This document shows, piece by piece, positions 54,398 to 63,480 of a DNA stretch of 64,000 nt. The notes under the pieces were generated by a model that saw only the letters and a list, made by a program, of their open reading frames with translations, did no database searches and was not told the origin of the DNA. The stretch spans positions 124,001 through 188,000 of the forward strand of contig JAYGEX010000019.1 of the NCBI GenBank assembly GCA_046582185.1, given 5' to 3'. The number at the start of each line of letters is the position of its first letter. Position 1 is the stretch's first letter. A program made the translations under genes and the position numbers. This stretch comes from GCA-002726655 sp046582185. GTDB taxonomy: Bacteria; Pseudomonadota; Gammaproteobacteria; Pseudomonadales; Azotimanducaceae.

Positions 54398-54868
54398 TCA
54401 TTCTGGATTGGGACCGTCAATCGCCATGGTTTGCTTGCCAACCTCCATGGCGATCTCATTGGGTATCAGCAGGGTGAGGCTATATTGAGCGATTTTCCAT
54501 TCGCCACCTTCCTTTAAGAGAATACCAGTGCCGCGACATCTTCCAAGCCGTGAATTGTCCAAGACTTCATCAAACCAGGCAAGGCCCTCATTAATTTTTA
54601 TGTTTCTGCTAACGACTTCGTAGTGCCACCCGTTGCCGTCTGCGAAGGCTTGCTTTGCGTATGCCTTGAATGCTTGCACATTCCAACGCTCGGCAGCATC
54701 GGTTCCCAGAAAAATGCCTTGCTCTGCAAAGCGTGAAAAGTAATTGTCAAATTCTGAATTTGTTGCCGCCAGATGGAACCCATCAAGTAGACTATTAATC
54801 TTCTTTCCTTCGTCTGCGCTGATGAATGGCGATAGTAGTATTAACATCAGTAAAACTATTCGCATCAT
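54398..54868 (-). CDS. Exported NTF2/SnoaL-like protein
   Basis: 156 residues with a Sec signal (LLSPFISADEG). The domain GFHLAATNSEFDNYFSRFAE and GLAWFDEVLDNS resembles NTF2-like cone folds, which bind small molecules or act as isomerases. It lies 23 bp upstream of ychJ on the same strand and may be co-transcribed. Confidence 0.85.
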   Translation of the reverse strand: MMRIVLLMLILLSPFISADEGKKINSLLDGFHLAATNSEFDNYFSRFAEQGIFLGTDAAERWNVQAFKAYAKQAFADGNGWHYEVVSRNIKINEGLAWFDEVLDNSRLGRCRGTGILLKEGGEWKIAQYSLTLLIPNEIAMEVGKQTMAIDGPNPE

Positions 54869-54960
54869 TTAGTATCTCCAAAATGGGTTTTCTGGACGCG
54901 TCTACAGCTTAGTCTGACGCGGTTACCGTTTTAAGGAAGGACGTTCTAAGGCCGGACTTT

Positions 54961-56094
54961 TTACACACGGACTTCGTAATAAAGATTTCCTGGATCTTTG
55001 AAATCATGCATTTTGAAACGGCTAAACCCCGCCGCACGACTCATATTTTCCGCAACTTCCGGATTAAAGCCCAGCGTTCCCAATCCTGCTCCGCCAGGCT
55101 CCGACATGGCGGAGGACATACATGACATAAGAGAGAATCCATACATCATTGCCAGCATTGGATTGCGAAGGTTGTCTCTTAATTTTGGCTTGCTTCTGAT
55201 GTCTTTAATAAACCAGGTGCCATCCGCCTTGATGCTACCTCTAATCTTTGCGATGACTTCCTGGGGCTTCGTCATATCGTGTATGCAATCAAAGGTAATA
55301 ATCAGGTCGTAAGCTGAATCTTGTGGAAGGTCTTCGCCGCGGGCGTGAGTCACCTCAACATTGTTCAATTTCATTTCGCTCGCAACTTCTCTTATCCTTG
55401 CCACTGAATGCTTGCTGGCGTCAAATGCGTGAAAGCTCGACTTTGGAAATGCTTCTGCCAGTGCCAGGACAACTGCACCGTCGCCACAACCAACGTCTGC
55501 CACAAGGCAGCCCTCTGTCAGTTTATCTTCTACGCCCTCCAGCGCTGGAATCATGGTTGGCAATACCTGATTTCGGGCAGCGCGCCAGTGTCTCGCCTCA
55601 CCTCGTTTTGCGCCTTCGGCTCCGGTAGATTCATAAGTGTGACCAATGCCTGTGTGAAAGGACTCAAGCAGGTCTTCTAATGCTTCAGCGCTTGTGCCGC
55701 CATCAAAACTATCCAGCATGTACGAAGTACTACTTTCGTCTCCAAGCATTTTCGTACCTGTTTCCGGGAGCAGGAAGTGTTCTTCCTCGTTTACCTGGTC
55801 ATCAAGGAGGTCGATAATTCCGGCTGCAGTTTGCAGGCGTAACCACTCGAGGACCCAGCGTTCGTGCAGCCCGCTCATTTCAGCAAGTTTTGCGGCAGTT
55901 ACCGCGCCGGACTTGGACATCTGGGAAAACAAGCCCAGGCGTCGCCCCACATGGATCATCAGGGAGACCGTTTCTGCTTGCTTGTATTGCCATAATTTAC
56001 CGGCGTAGGCTTTGCCTTCCTTTGACTGCGACTTAGATTGTGGGTTTGATTCAGAGTGTGCAGATGCTGCATTGTTAAGATCATGTACGCCCAT
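54961..56094 (-). CDS. SAM-dependent methyltransferase with N-terminal winged-helix domain
   Basis: 377 residues from ATG 56094, which has GGAG seven bases ahead; the frame extends to 56112 with a TTG. The N-terminal ~130 residues are a dimerisation/winged-helix region (KLWQYKQAETVSLMIHVGRR, AAKLAEMSGLHERWVLEWL). The methyltransferase domain carries VADVGCGDGAVVLALAEAFP (motif I), FDASKHSVARI and FDCIHDM (motif IV-like). An 18-bp tandem repeat array sits in its 5' leader. Substrate unknown. Confidence 0.9.
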   Translation of the reverse strand: MGVHDLNNAASAHSESNPQSKSQSKEGKAYAGKLWQYKQAETVSLMIHVGRRLGLFSQMSKSGAVTAAKLAEMSGLHERWVLEWLRLQTAAGIIDLLDDQVNEEEHFLLPETGTKMLGDESSTSYMLDSFDGGTSAEALEDLLESFHTGIGHTYESTGAEGAKRGEARHWRAARNQVLPTMIPALEGVEDKLTEGCLVADVGCGDGAVVLALAEAFPKSSFHAFDASKHSVARIREVASEMKLNNVEVTHARGEDLPQDSAYDLIITFDCIHDMTKPQEVIAKIRGSIKADGTWFIKDIRSKPKLRDNLRNPMLAMMYGFSLMSCMSSAMSEPGGAGLGTLGFNPEVAENMSRAAGFSRFKMHDFKDPGNLYYEVRV

Positions 56095-56106
56095 TAATAT
56101 CTCCGG

Positions 56107-56209
56107 GTTCAAGACTGTTTTTACGTTCAGGACTGTTTATATGTTCAGGACTGTTTTTTACGTTCAAGGCTGTTTATACGTTCAAGGCTGTTTATATGTT
56201 CAAGACTGC
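56107..56209. repeat. 18-bp tandem repeat array in the methyltransferase leader
   Basis: Five units of about 18 bp (one 19) start at 56107, 56125, 56143, 56162 and 56180, plus a partial sixth at 56198. The consensus is GTTCA(A/G)GRCTGTTTATA(T/C), with a G/A change alternating. It fills nearly all the space between the DUF4956 gene's stop and the methyltransferase start. It may act as a leader element or be variable in copy number; no coding purpose is clear. Confidence 0.85.
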
Positions 56210-56223
56210 CCGACGGGGCAATG

Positions 56224-56937
56224 TTAATAGTCGACATCATTTTTAGATGCGATTAATACGATTTCAGACAGGGATTCTAGCTTCTGTAGCGCACTGACGA
56301 AGTCGTTTGCTTCGGTATCTTCCTTCAACGAGACATCAAATGTCATTCTTAGCAGATCAGGGTCACCGCTGGGTTCGATATGCAGTAAGTTGTGGCTCCT
56401 GGCGTAGCTTTCAAAGATGGGTAGATAAGGACCGTCTTGATTTTCTACATTTAGAAACAAGAACCTGACAACGAAATCACTCTTGTAAAGTACGCCATAG
56501 TTAAAATGGTTAACGACGATAATTAAACCACCAATGGCAAATGTGCCAACAAAAGCCAGAAAGTAGTTCGATGTGCCAGCTGCCATGCCAATTGCCAATG
56601 CGAGAAATACATAGGAGGTGTCTTTGGTATCTTTTATTACCGTACGGAACCTGATAATCGAGAGTGCGCCTACCAGCGCAAATGCTCGCGCGAGACTGCC
56701 ACCAATCACCATCATTACAACGGCAACGATGACTGTGACAAAGAGGATGGTCAGGGTAAATGATTGTGAATAGGACAGGCCGCGGTGCGTTAAGCGATAT
56801 AGGTAGGAAATAATAAAGCCAAGCAACATGGCGACAAGAATGTTAACGCCCATCTCTGTGTAGCTAAGGGCGAAGAGGTTGATCTGTGGGTTCAGTTGGC
56901 TGCCGATTGCAGAGCTGAACAGTTCGAGTGATTCCAT
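56224..56937 (-). CDS. DUF4956 membrane protein
   Basis: 237 residues: four or so helices at residues 30-50, 62-85, 90-140 and around 115-135, then a cytoplasmic C-terminal domain (about 150-237). Characteristic motifs are RAFALVGALSIIRFRTVIKD and the LAIGMAAGTSNYF helix, as in DUF4956. These membrane proteins recur next to VTC-domain and CotH genes. The function is unproven; a partner in polyphosphate or surface-modifying synthesis is inferred. Its start lies 48 bp after the stop of the VTC gene. Confidence 0.88.
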   Translation of the reverse strand: MESLELFSSAIGSQLNPQINLFALSYTEMGVNILVAMLLGFIISYLYRLTHRGLSYSQSFTLTILFVTVIVAVVMMVIGGSLARAFALVGALSIIRFRTVIKDTKDTSYVFLALAIGMAAGTSNYFLAFVGTFAIGGLIIVVNHFNYGVLYKSDFVVRFLFLNVENQDGPYLPIFESYARSHNLLHIEPSGDPDLLRMTFDVSLKEDTEANDFVSALQKLESLSEIVLIASKNDVDY

Positions 56938-56984
56938 TAATTGTTTCTATTCATCATTTTTGTTTCCGCGATCCACAAGTTATC

Positions 56985-57701
56985 TTACAGATCTTCTGCG
57001 AGATGCAGGCTTTTCATTCCTTCACATATTTTCGAAATGGAGACTCGCCGTAACTCGAACGACTGGATAATTCGATGGAACCATGCAGGTACCCTATGCC
57101 CAAACTTTACTTCCATCACGGTATATCCAGGCAAGAGCAGGGCGGCATTAGTAGACTTGCAAGGAAACAGGGTCGAAGTATCTCTTGCCTGTAATCGTTC
57201 GTCAAAAGTTACGCGAAACTCGTGGTCGAATTTACTGATGTAGGGGCGGCGCAGATAGTCGATCAATGCCACCGGTCGAATTGTCTTTTTGAACCACTGG
57301 TATCTGAATTTTGTTAGCAAATCGTTGCTGCTGTCATTGCTTTCGATGATTGTTTGTATCGAGTCTTCAATAAGTATGCGATGCTTGAAAACCTTGTTGT
57401 CATGGCGCCCCTTTTCCTCCAGAAATTGAGGCGTCTGCCCGTCCTGATTATTTGTATAGGTTCTAATGCGGAATTTAGCCCGGGACTTCAAGCCATCAAT
57501 TTTGTCATAAAATGCGGTGTGCCGGGGATCATCAAAATATAGACTTCTAACGAAGTATTTATTGTGCGCTGTCTGGCTGACAAAAGGATCGAGCTCCATA
57601 AAGTACTCAAGTTCAGCCTCCACGGCTTTTCGCAGGCTCTTCTGAAGAACATATTTGAACTCGAATCTGGAGAATTCGAGCTTTAATTCCGGGGAAGGCA
57701 T
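56985..57701 (-). CDS. VTC-domain protein (polyphosphate-polymerase-like)
   Basis: 238 residues of the VTC superfamily, whose founder yeast Vtc4 makes polyphosphate from ATP in a tunnel-shaped catalytic domain. Conserved segments: FEFKYVL (13-19), VRSLYFDDPRHTAFYDKIDG (51-70), RAKFRIRTY (74-82) and FLEEKGR (93-99), supplying the Lys/Arg/Glu clusters of the tunnel. No membrane helix, so it acts in the cytoplasm beside the DUF4956 protein. Bacterial members are inferred to be nucleotide-dependent phosphopolymer or phosphotransfer enzymes. It overlaps the CotH gene end by 19 bp, showing tight coupling. Confidence 0.9.
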   Translation of the reverse strand: MPSPELKLEFSRFEFKYVLQKSLRKAVEAELEYFMELDPFVSQTAHNKYFVRSLYFDDPRHTAFYDKIDGLKSRAKFRIRTYTNNQDGQTPQFLEEKGRHDNKVFKHRILIEDSIQTIIESNDSSNDLLTKFRYQWFKKTIRPVALIDYLRRPYISKFDHEFRVTFDERLQARDTSTLFPCKSTNAALLLPGYTVMEVKFGHRVPAWFHRIIQSFELRRVSISKICEGMKSLHLAEDL

Positions 57702-59941
57702 TGCTGTGAATTCCTGCTAATTGCGGAGTGTTTGTCGGCGTTTGATATTTTACCATTATCGAGGAATTGACTCCTGCAAATCAAAGCCCTGCCGCCTGTT
57801 CCGTAGCGCCAGTTTTTCTTGTAGGCATCCAGCGCAACGGCGTTGTTTGTAAATGAGAGTGATTTACCGGTGACGCTCGAATCATCTTTGATTTGAATCC
57901 CGATATTGTTACTAATGAAGCTGCTGTCGCTGATAGTAAGTTCACTTCTTTCGCCCACGGAGATACCTTTGTCTCGGTTTGATCTGAAGATCAGGGATTC
58001 GCCTGCAACCTTTGACCCCATCAGGTCCAGGCCATCATTTCCACTATTGCTGATTGTCGAATCGATTATATCTGCTGTGCTCATATCCAGATCGATGGCA
58101 TCCATCTCTGCGCCTGCGAACTCACAGTTTCTAATGGAGATCTGACTGTAAACCACATGCAACATATCATCATAGCCCTGATTATCCTGTAATCTACAAT
58201 CTGATAGCTTGACGTCCAGCACATCGTGGATTGACAACATGCCCGAATATTCGCGTATATCATCCCGGTATCCGCTACCGGAAGTTATGGAAAACCACCG
58301 CAGAATAGAACCGTTAGCCGCACTCCCTTCGATGACCAGGGCGCCAAATGGCGCGGAGCCGCCTGGCATGAACTGCACGGGATTATCTCGTGTACCTTCG
58401 ATAATGAGTTTATTGGTAATAAATAGCGATACATCTTCAGCCAGACGAATCCTGGTTCCTGCCATGATTTGCAGCGGCCTGTTGATTGTCATATTACTGT
58501 CGATGGTGACAAGGTCTCGCCATACCAGCGTATCTACTTCAGTAAGCGGTGGGTTGTTTTCCAGTTTCGGATAGAGGGCGCGCAGCCGGGAGACAATTTT
58601 TGCGTATAGCTGCGCCGTATAAGTCATCCTGAGTGCTGCTTCCTGGTGGCTAATCCACAGGAAGTCTTCATCCATGATAGAGGGCTCCTTTTCAAGGATG
58701 GGCTTCATCCGTTCATTCAACTCTTCGATCATGGACTGGAATTCGTCCGGTTTCTCACTATGGAGGAAGTTACTGAAGACCGTTTGCTTGGCTTCCATAA
58801 ACGCAGGAAGTGAATGCAGGCGTTTCATAAATTTACTGGCGATGACGGCATCGACAGGTGTCCACTGGTCAATGTCCCAATCTTGTGACGACATGCGTCG
58901 ATTCGGCCAGGGCGTCAGATCCCATACCACGGGGAAAAATTTACCTCTGCCTGGGTCGAAATACAGGCGCCAATTATGGAAGTCATCGATATGGGTAGAA
59001 TTACCAAGTTGCTCGAGCAGGTTGAGCCCTGCGAAGCTGTCCAAATCCACTAGTCTGATGATTGCCTTGTCCCATCGCTCACCTGTCCCCTTGATGGCTG
59101 CCAGTAATTGCTGCAAGTGAACTCGGTGATCTATTGGATAATGATTATTAACTGCGCTCTTTTCCCAGAAGCCAGCAGAGGCGAATAGTTCCTTGTCGAT
59201 ACCATGCCATATGTCTTTCCCATACAGCTCTTCGCCGGAGAAGATATCACCAGGTAATCGATTAGCATTTCTTAGCAGGCTTTCGCTTATTTGTTCAACG
59301 AATAAATATATGCCCTGGTATCTTCCATTAAGGTTTAGCTTGACCAATTCTGCTCTTGGCGACAGAAGCCCCAATATGTCTGCCAACTTGTAGCCCAGGT
59401 AGTTGCTGTATATGTGACCGGTTTTTGGTGTAATCAGGTTAAACGTGCGTATCCCGTGGAAGAGGTTATTCTTACGGGTCTTCACTCGCCATGATTTTTT
59501 AAAGTATCCCCAGTGTATTGCGAAGTCGCCTCTGTATTTGACCTTCACCGGGACGAGCTTGTTGTTCTGGATGATTTGTGCCCCTTGATAGTATTGTCCG
59601 CTCTTTGGCAGAGCGGAATCCAGCTGTCTGATCCGGGCATCTTCAACGAACAGATGGAACAGCGGGAAATCGTCGCTGGGTAATAGGTCCAGACTCCTTT
59701 TGAGTTCCAGCTCCGCTGTGCGCAACATATATTGAAACTCCAGGCTGCCAGCATGCATCAAGGTCATACCATAGAGGCGATTGTCTCCCAATTGCCTTAG
59801 GGCCAGCTCGCGATACCGTTCAAGTGTGCCAGCGCTCCAGTACAACATGATGGCTAGAACAGGCAATGCAACAATCCAGGAAAGATGTAGCAGTGACCTG
59901 CCTGGTAGGAGGCGGCGAATTCGTTTAAGGCTGCCGGGCAT
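57683..59941 (-). CDS. CotH-kinase family protein with C-terminal beta-helix
   Basis: 752 residues: a single N-terminal membrane anchor (about 17-37), a CotH-type atypical kinase domain (about 120-470) with STHIDDFHNWRLYFDPGRG (316-333) and VVWDLTPW (338-345), the conserved CotH aspartates, and a right-handed parallel beta-helix (about 485-740) with repeated ISNSGNDGLDLMGS/ISDSSFISNN-like rungs. CotH kinases phosphorylate secreted or coat proteins. Its upstream end overlaps the TPR gene by 17 bp and its downstream end overlaps the VTC gene by 19 bp, so the three are translationally linked. Confidence 0.9.
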   Translation of the reverse strand: MPGSLKRIRRLLPGRSLLHLSWIVALPVLAIMLYWSAGTLERYRELALRQLGDNRLYGMTLMHAGSLEFQYMLRTAELELKRSLDLLPSDDFPLFHLFVEDARIRQLDSALPKSGQYYQGAQIIQNNKLVPVKVKYRGDFAIHWGYFKKSWRVKTRKNNLFHGIRTFNLITPKTGHIYSNYLGYKLADILGLLSPRAELVKLNLNGRYQGIYLFVEQISESLLRNANRLPGDIFSGEELYGKDIWHGIDKELFASAGFWEKSAVNNHYPIDHRVHLQQLLAAIKGTGERWDKAIIRLVDLDSFAGLNLLEQLGNSTHIDDFHNWRLYFDPGRGKFFPVVWDLTPWPNRRMSSQDWDIDQWTPVDAVIASKFMKRLHSLPAFMEAKQTVFSNFLHSEKPDEFQSMIEELNERMKPILEKEPSIMDEDFLWISHQEAALRMTYTAQLYAKIVSRLRALYPKLENNPPLTEVDTLVWRDLVTIDSNMTINRPLQIMAGTRIRLAEDVSLFITNKLIIEGTRDNPVQFMPGGSAPFGALVIEGSAANGSILRWFSITSGSGYRDDIREYSGMLSIHDVLDVKLSDCRLQDNQGYDDMLHVVYSQISIRNCEFAGAEMDAIDLDMSTADIIDSTISNSGNDGLDLMGSKVAGESLIFRSNRDKGISVGERSELTISDSSFISNNIGIQIKDDSSVTGKSLSFTNNAVALDAYKKNWRYGTGGRALICRSQFLDNGKISNADKHSAISRNSQQCLPRN

Positions 59942-60989
59942 TGTACAATTCCTGGTAGATCAGCCTTGCTTCTTTGTTTTGCTCAAAATGGTCTTGCTCA
60001 AGCTGGGCAAGCACGAGTGGATACATGTTTGATTGTAGTAACTTCGCCAGTGTTTCGGGTATGGCGACTCTTGTTTCAATCCGGATTGTAATGTCTTGTT
60101 TAACGACAAAGTCCTTCAGTGACAATGACGCATAGCTACCTGCATTTTTAAGGTAAGTTCCGTTGTTGGTAGCCAATAGTTGTCGACTGAGGAAGGGTAG
60201 TTCCTGGGATGATTGAGTTTCCTGAATCTCGATATCCAGATTCATTCCGCTGTGAAATGTGATCGTTAATTCATCGATAATTTCCCCTTTGTGATAAGAG
60301 AGTTCCAGAGCCCGATTGTTTTTCACCCAGGTTTTATCCGTAGGTTTGGTTTTGAGTTGCCAATCGCGAACAACAAGATCTCCTATCGAATCGATAAGTG
60401 GGTTAGCGCTGTTGTTAATAAATGGGACGTAGTAGCGAAATGCGCTTCCTAGCTGGCCAATACTTGCATATGCGGTCGCTCGTCCGCTCGCGACCGTAAG
60501 TGAGTTGGGGAATTTTGCGCCGAGCAGCGCCAGTTGAAGCTCTCCCTCAGGCAATGAGTCTGGTCTTGTCATTAATAGTAGAGCTCTGGTAAGCAGGGCA
60601 TCAATGTCTCGCGAATCGAAGCCAAGCCAGCGCTGAGTCCAATTTAAAGCCTGCTCAAGATTTCCATTTCTGCGTAACAACAAAACAAGCTGACCAAAGG
60701 CAACTCGTTTTGTCTGTGAAACTTCATCTCCCTTCTGTACGTCATCGACGTCCTGGAGTAGTGCCTCAAGTTGGGTGATGGCGATATGACTATTATCTGT
60801 ATGTTCATAGCCTGTAAGAATCAGTTCGAAGCGGCGCTCTGGCCCCAGCAGATATTGATCGCGTACCCAGCCGTCGAGTTGGTTAATCCAGGCTGCCTGA
60901 CTTTGCCAACTAATAAGAATGAACGCACCCATCAGCACCAGAAGCCATAAAGTGGCGATGGCTATATTCAGAAGGCGCGTTACAGACAT
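59925..60989 (-). CDS. TPR-like membrane-anchored protein, first gene of the CotH/VTC operon
   Basis: 354 residues with an N-terminal transmembrane anchor (ATLWLLVLMGAFILIS) and a helical-repeat region (about 75-215, for example QLVLLLRRNGNLEQALNWTQRWL), followed by a strand-rich domain (about 240-335) with ELSYHKGEIIDELTITFHSG. No named family is recognised. It is the first gene of the four-gene operon and might scaffold the CotH and VTC proteins. Confidence 0.75.
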   Translation of the reverse strand: MSVTRLLNIAIATLWLLVLMGAFILISWQSQAAWINQLDGWVRDQYLLGPERRFELILTGYEHTDNSHIAITQLEALLQDVDDVQKGDEVSQTKRVAFGQLVLLLRRNGNLEQALNWTQRWLGFDSRDIDALLTRALLLMTRPDSLPEGELQLALLGAKFPNSLTVASGRATAYASIGQLGSAFRYYVPFINNSANPLIDSIGDLVVRDWQLKTKPTDKTWVKNNRALELSYHKGEIIDELTITFHSGMNLDIEIQETQSSQELPFLSRQLLATNNGTYLKNAGSYASLSLKDFVVKQDITIRIETRVAIPETLAKLLQSNMYPLVLAQLEQDHFEQNKEARLIYQELYNARQP

Positions 60990-61053
60990 GTCTTTGTTGG
61001 TGCAGCTTGCATTAATGGGCTGTCATTATTGCGCGGGTATTTTGCGTGAATAA

Positions 61054-61875
61054 TTATACTCGACCCTCTGTGACATCGTCACCAAAAATTGCCCTGGAAA
61101 ATGGCTCGACATTTGGGCCGCGGCGCAGATGATGCCCGCCGTCGACGCTTAGAGAGACGCCTGTAATCCAGGTGGAGTCTGGCCCACAAAGGAAGCCAAC
61201 CGCATTAGCAATGTCTTCCACCAGGCCATTCCTTGAGATCGGCATACACTCGAGATAATCATCATAGACGGCTTCGGTGGTCATAAGCCCCGAGGCAATT
61301 TCAGTATCTACTAATCCTGGGCAAACACTGTTGACACGAATATTGTTGCGGCCGAGTTCATCAGCGGAATTGCGCACCAACATGTCGATACCAGCCTTGC
61401 TGACACAGTAAGGGCCCATAAATCGGTGAGTTCTTATGCCGGCGATAGAAGAGATGGCACAGATTGCACCCCCTCCAGAACGAGACATGGCAATACCGGC
61501 GTGTTTGATCGTATAAAAGGTACCAGACAAATTGGTCTGCATGATCTGGTTCCACTTGTCTGCGTCGGTTACCAGGATGGGAGACAGGCCGCCGATTCCT
61601 GCATTTGCGACGGTGATATCCAGCGATCCATCAATGCTCGCCCTGGCAACAGCGGCGGCAATGTCATCTTCAATTCCAACATCGCCCTGATATAGCGAGA
61701 CTATTGAGTCCTTTGCCAGGGATTGTAAATGTTCAACTGCATGTTCGAGTTTTTCGAGGTTGCGCCCCATTACTAATACATTTGCGCCGTCCTGAACAAA
61801 TGCACTCGCACATGCGAGCCCAATTCCGCTGCCACCACCTGTGATGAATGCGTTCTTACCTTTGAGTTTGGACAT
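61054..61875 (-). CDS. Short-chain dehydrogenase/reductase
   Basis: 273 residues from Met 61875, with GAGGAA ahead. Cofactor loop TGGGSGIGLA, NAGIGG, catalytic Ser in AISSIAG, YCVSKAG (Tyr, Lys) and the NSVCPGLVDTEIASG segment. A complete, canonical SDR, unlike the one at 29132. Substrate unknown. It lies upstream of the operon on the same strand, 64 bp away, with no overlap. Confidence 0.93.
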   Translation of the reverse strand: MSKLKGKNAFITGGGSGIGLACASAFVQDGANVLVMGRNLEKLEHAVEHLQSLAKDSIVSLYQGDVGIEDDIAAAVARASIDGSLDITVANAGIGGLSPILVTDADKWNQIMQTNLSGTFYTIKHAGIAMSRSGGGAICAISSIAGIRTHRFMGPYCVSKAGIDMLVRNSADELGRNNIRVNSVCPGLVDTEIASGLMTTEAVYDDYLECMPISRNGLVEDIANAVGFLCGPDSTWITGVSLSVDGGHHLRRGPNVEPFSRAIFGDDVTEGRV

Positions 61876-62042
61876 ATACGGGATTTCCTCTGTGTGAAAC
61901 TTGCAATTATCTGCCGCTTGAAATAACAATAACAGACGCGGATAGAGCAGGGCAGGAACTAATGGTAAACCCTGGAGCTCAACCTCAATGAGTTAATGGG
62001 CCGAATTTGAATGCTTGAATAACAGGAAGATGTAAACGCAAC

Positions 62043-63380
62043 ATGACATTAGAAAGCTCGGCGGGTGATGCGATAGGTGGTTCGGCGCAGATCAGAACAG
62101 CGCCCATTAAAAGTTCGAACATCTTCTATGGCTGGATCGTCGTCTGCGTTGGTGCCATCCTGACCTTTCTAGGCACAGGGTTTTATTCCTACTCTCGTGG
62201 CGTCTTCTTACCCTCATTGGCAGAGGAGCTTGCTAATGGCAGCCGCTTCGATATTGCCATGGGCTTCTCGCTTGCCTCGGTGACCAGCGCTTTTGTTGCA
62301 CCGGCGCTCGGCAGGTATCTGGATAATCATTCACCAAAGAAAGTCATCCTCGTAGGGATTGGCTTCGTCACTTGCTCCTATCTGCTGTTATCTCAATGTC
62401 AGACCCTGTGGCAATTTTACTTGATCGTCGGCATTGGCATGGGCCTTGGCATGAGCTGCATGGGCAACCTGGCCTGGCACCGAACTGTTATCAGTTGGTT
62501 CGACCATTGGAGGGGCCGTGCAATTGCCCTGGGTGTACTCGGCGCTTCTCTCGCTGGTGTTGTCATGCCGCCTCTTGTGACGTCGTTAGTTGAAGTCATT
62601 GGTTGGCGAAATAGTTTCGTTGTCTTTGCCGTTGTAGTTGCCGCGATTCTTGTGCCGGTCGTCCACTATTTGCTGGTAGATCGACCCGCGGACATCGGCG
62701 AGCTCAGGGATGGTAGAAAATATGTAGAAAGGAATCAGGGTCAGATCGTGGAAGCCGCCGCTGAGACGCGGATATGGCATTGGAAGGAAATGCTCAGATT
62801 CCCCGCGTTTTGGAGCATCGGCTTGATGTTCGGAGCCATGGGTTGTGTCTATTCCGCAGTGATGCTGCATCTATTTGGTCATTTGAAGGATATTGGACTT
62901 AGTGCCGAAAATTCGGCGTGGATACTGTCTGCAACGGCGCTGTTTGCTGCTCTGGGCAAACCTGTTGTCGGCTGGATGTCTGATCTCTTTGGCGCCAGGG
63001 TCACCATCTGGATGGCGCTATCGATGCAGTGTTTAGCTCTAATCTTGTTTGCCATGGCGGATGATTTCCAATTTTCAATCCTCGCCGGATGCATTTATGG
63101 GTTTGGCTACGCAGGCATGAGCCCATTGCGTACGTTTGCGATATCGGTTGCCATGGGTAACAGCTCCTTTGGAACTGCAAATGGCGTGCTTCGACTGGTA
63201 GAACTTCCCCTGGTGATATCTGCCTCTCCTCTGGCGGGTTATATTTATGATACGACCGGCAGTTACAAGCTGGCCTTTCTCATATTGGCGGGTCTAATGG
63301 CCTTCGCCTGTATTGGACCATTCCTGATTCAGGCAGGCGGCGCTCGCGAGCGAAGGAAAGTTATTGGTGAAGGAAACTAG
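62043..63380 (+). CDS. MFS transporter
   Basis: 445 residues with 12 hydrophobic helices of the major facilitator superfamily (SYSRGVFLPSLAEEL, GRYLDNHSPKKVILVGIGF after helix 2, VGWMSDLFGARVTIW after helix 8). The GRxxD-like loop and helix pairs match the 12-TM MFS. The substrate is not predictable; the motif set resembles the monocarboxylate/oxalate-formate antiporter group. ATG 62043. Confidence 0.9.
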   Translation: MTLESSAGDAIGGSAQIRTAPIKSSNIFYGWIVVCVGAILTFLGTGFYSYSRGVFLPSLAEELANGSRFDIAMGFSLASVTSAFVAPALGRYLDNHSPKKVILVGIGFVTCSYLLLSQCQTLWQFYLIVGIGMGLGMSCMGNLAWHRTVISWFDHWRGRAIALGVLGASLAGVVMPPLVTSLVEVIGWRNSFVVFAVVVAAILVPVVHYLLVDRPADIGELRDGRKYVERNQGQIVEAAAETRIWHWKEMLRFPAFWSIGLMFGAMGCVYSAVMLHLFGHLKDIGLSAENSAWILSATALFAALGKPVVGWMSDLFGARVTIWMALSMQCLALILFAMADDFQFSILAGCIYGFGYAGMSPLRTFAISVAMGNSSFGTANGVLRLVELPLVISASPLAGYIYDTTGSYKLAFLILAGLMAFACIGPFLIQAGGARERRKVIGEGN

Positions 63381-63480
63381 CGAAGCCTGATAATCACTGT
63401 GAATGTAAGTCACTAAGCCAAGGCTGAAAGCATTCTCGAAATTGTCTCCCGGCGCATGAACAGGTTAAACTCAACAGCAA

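Noticed and set aside
56107..56209. The 18-bp array as a short coding repeat
   Set aside because: Only a weak plus-strand frame crosses it; the array better fits a leader or non-coding repeat.
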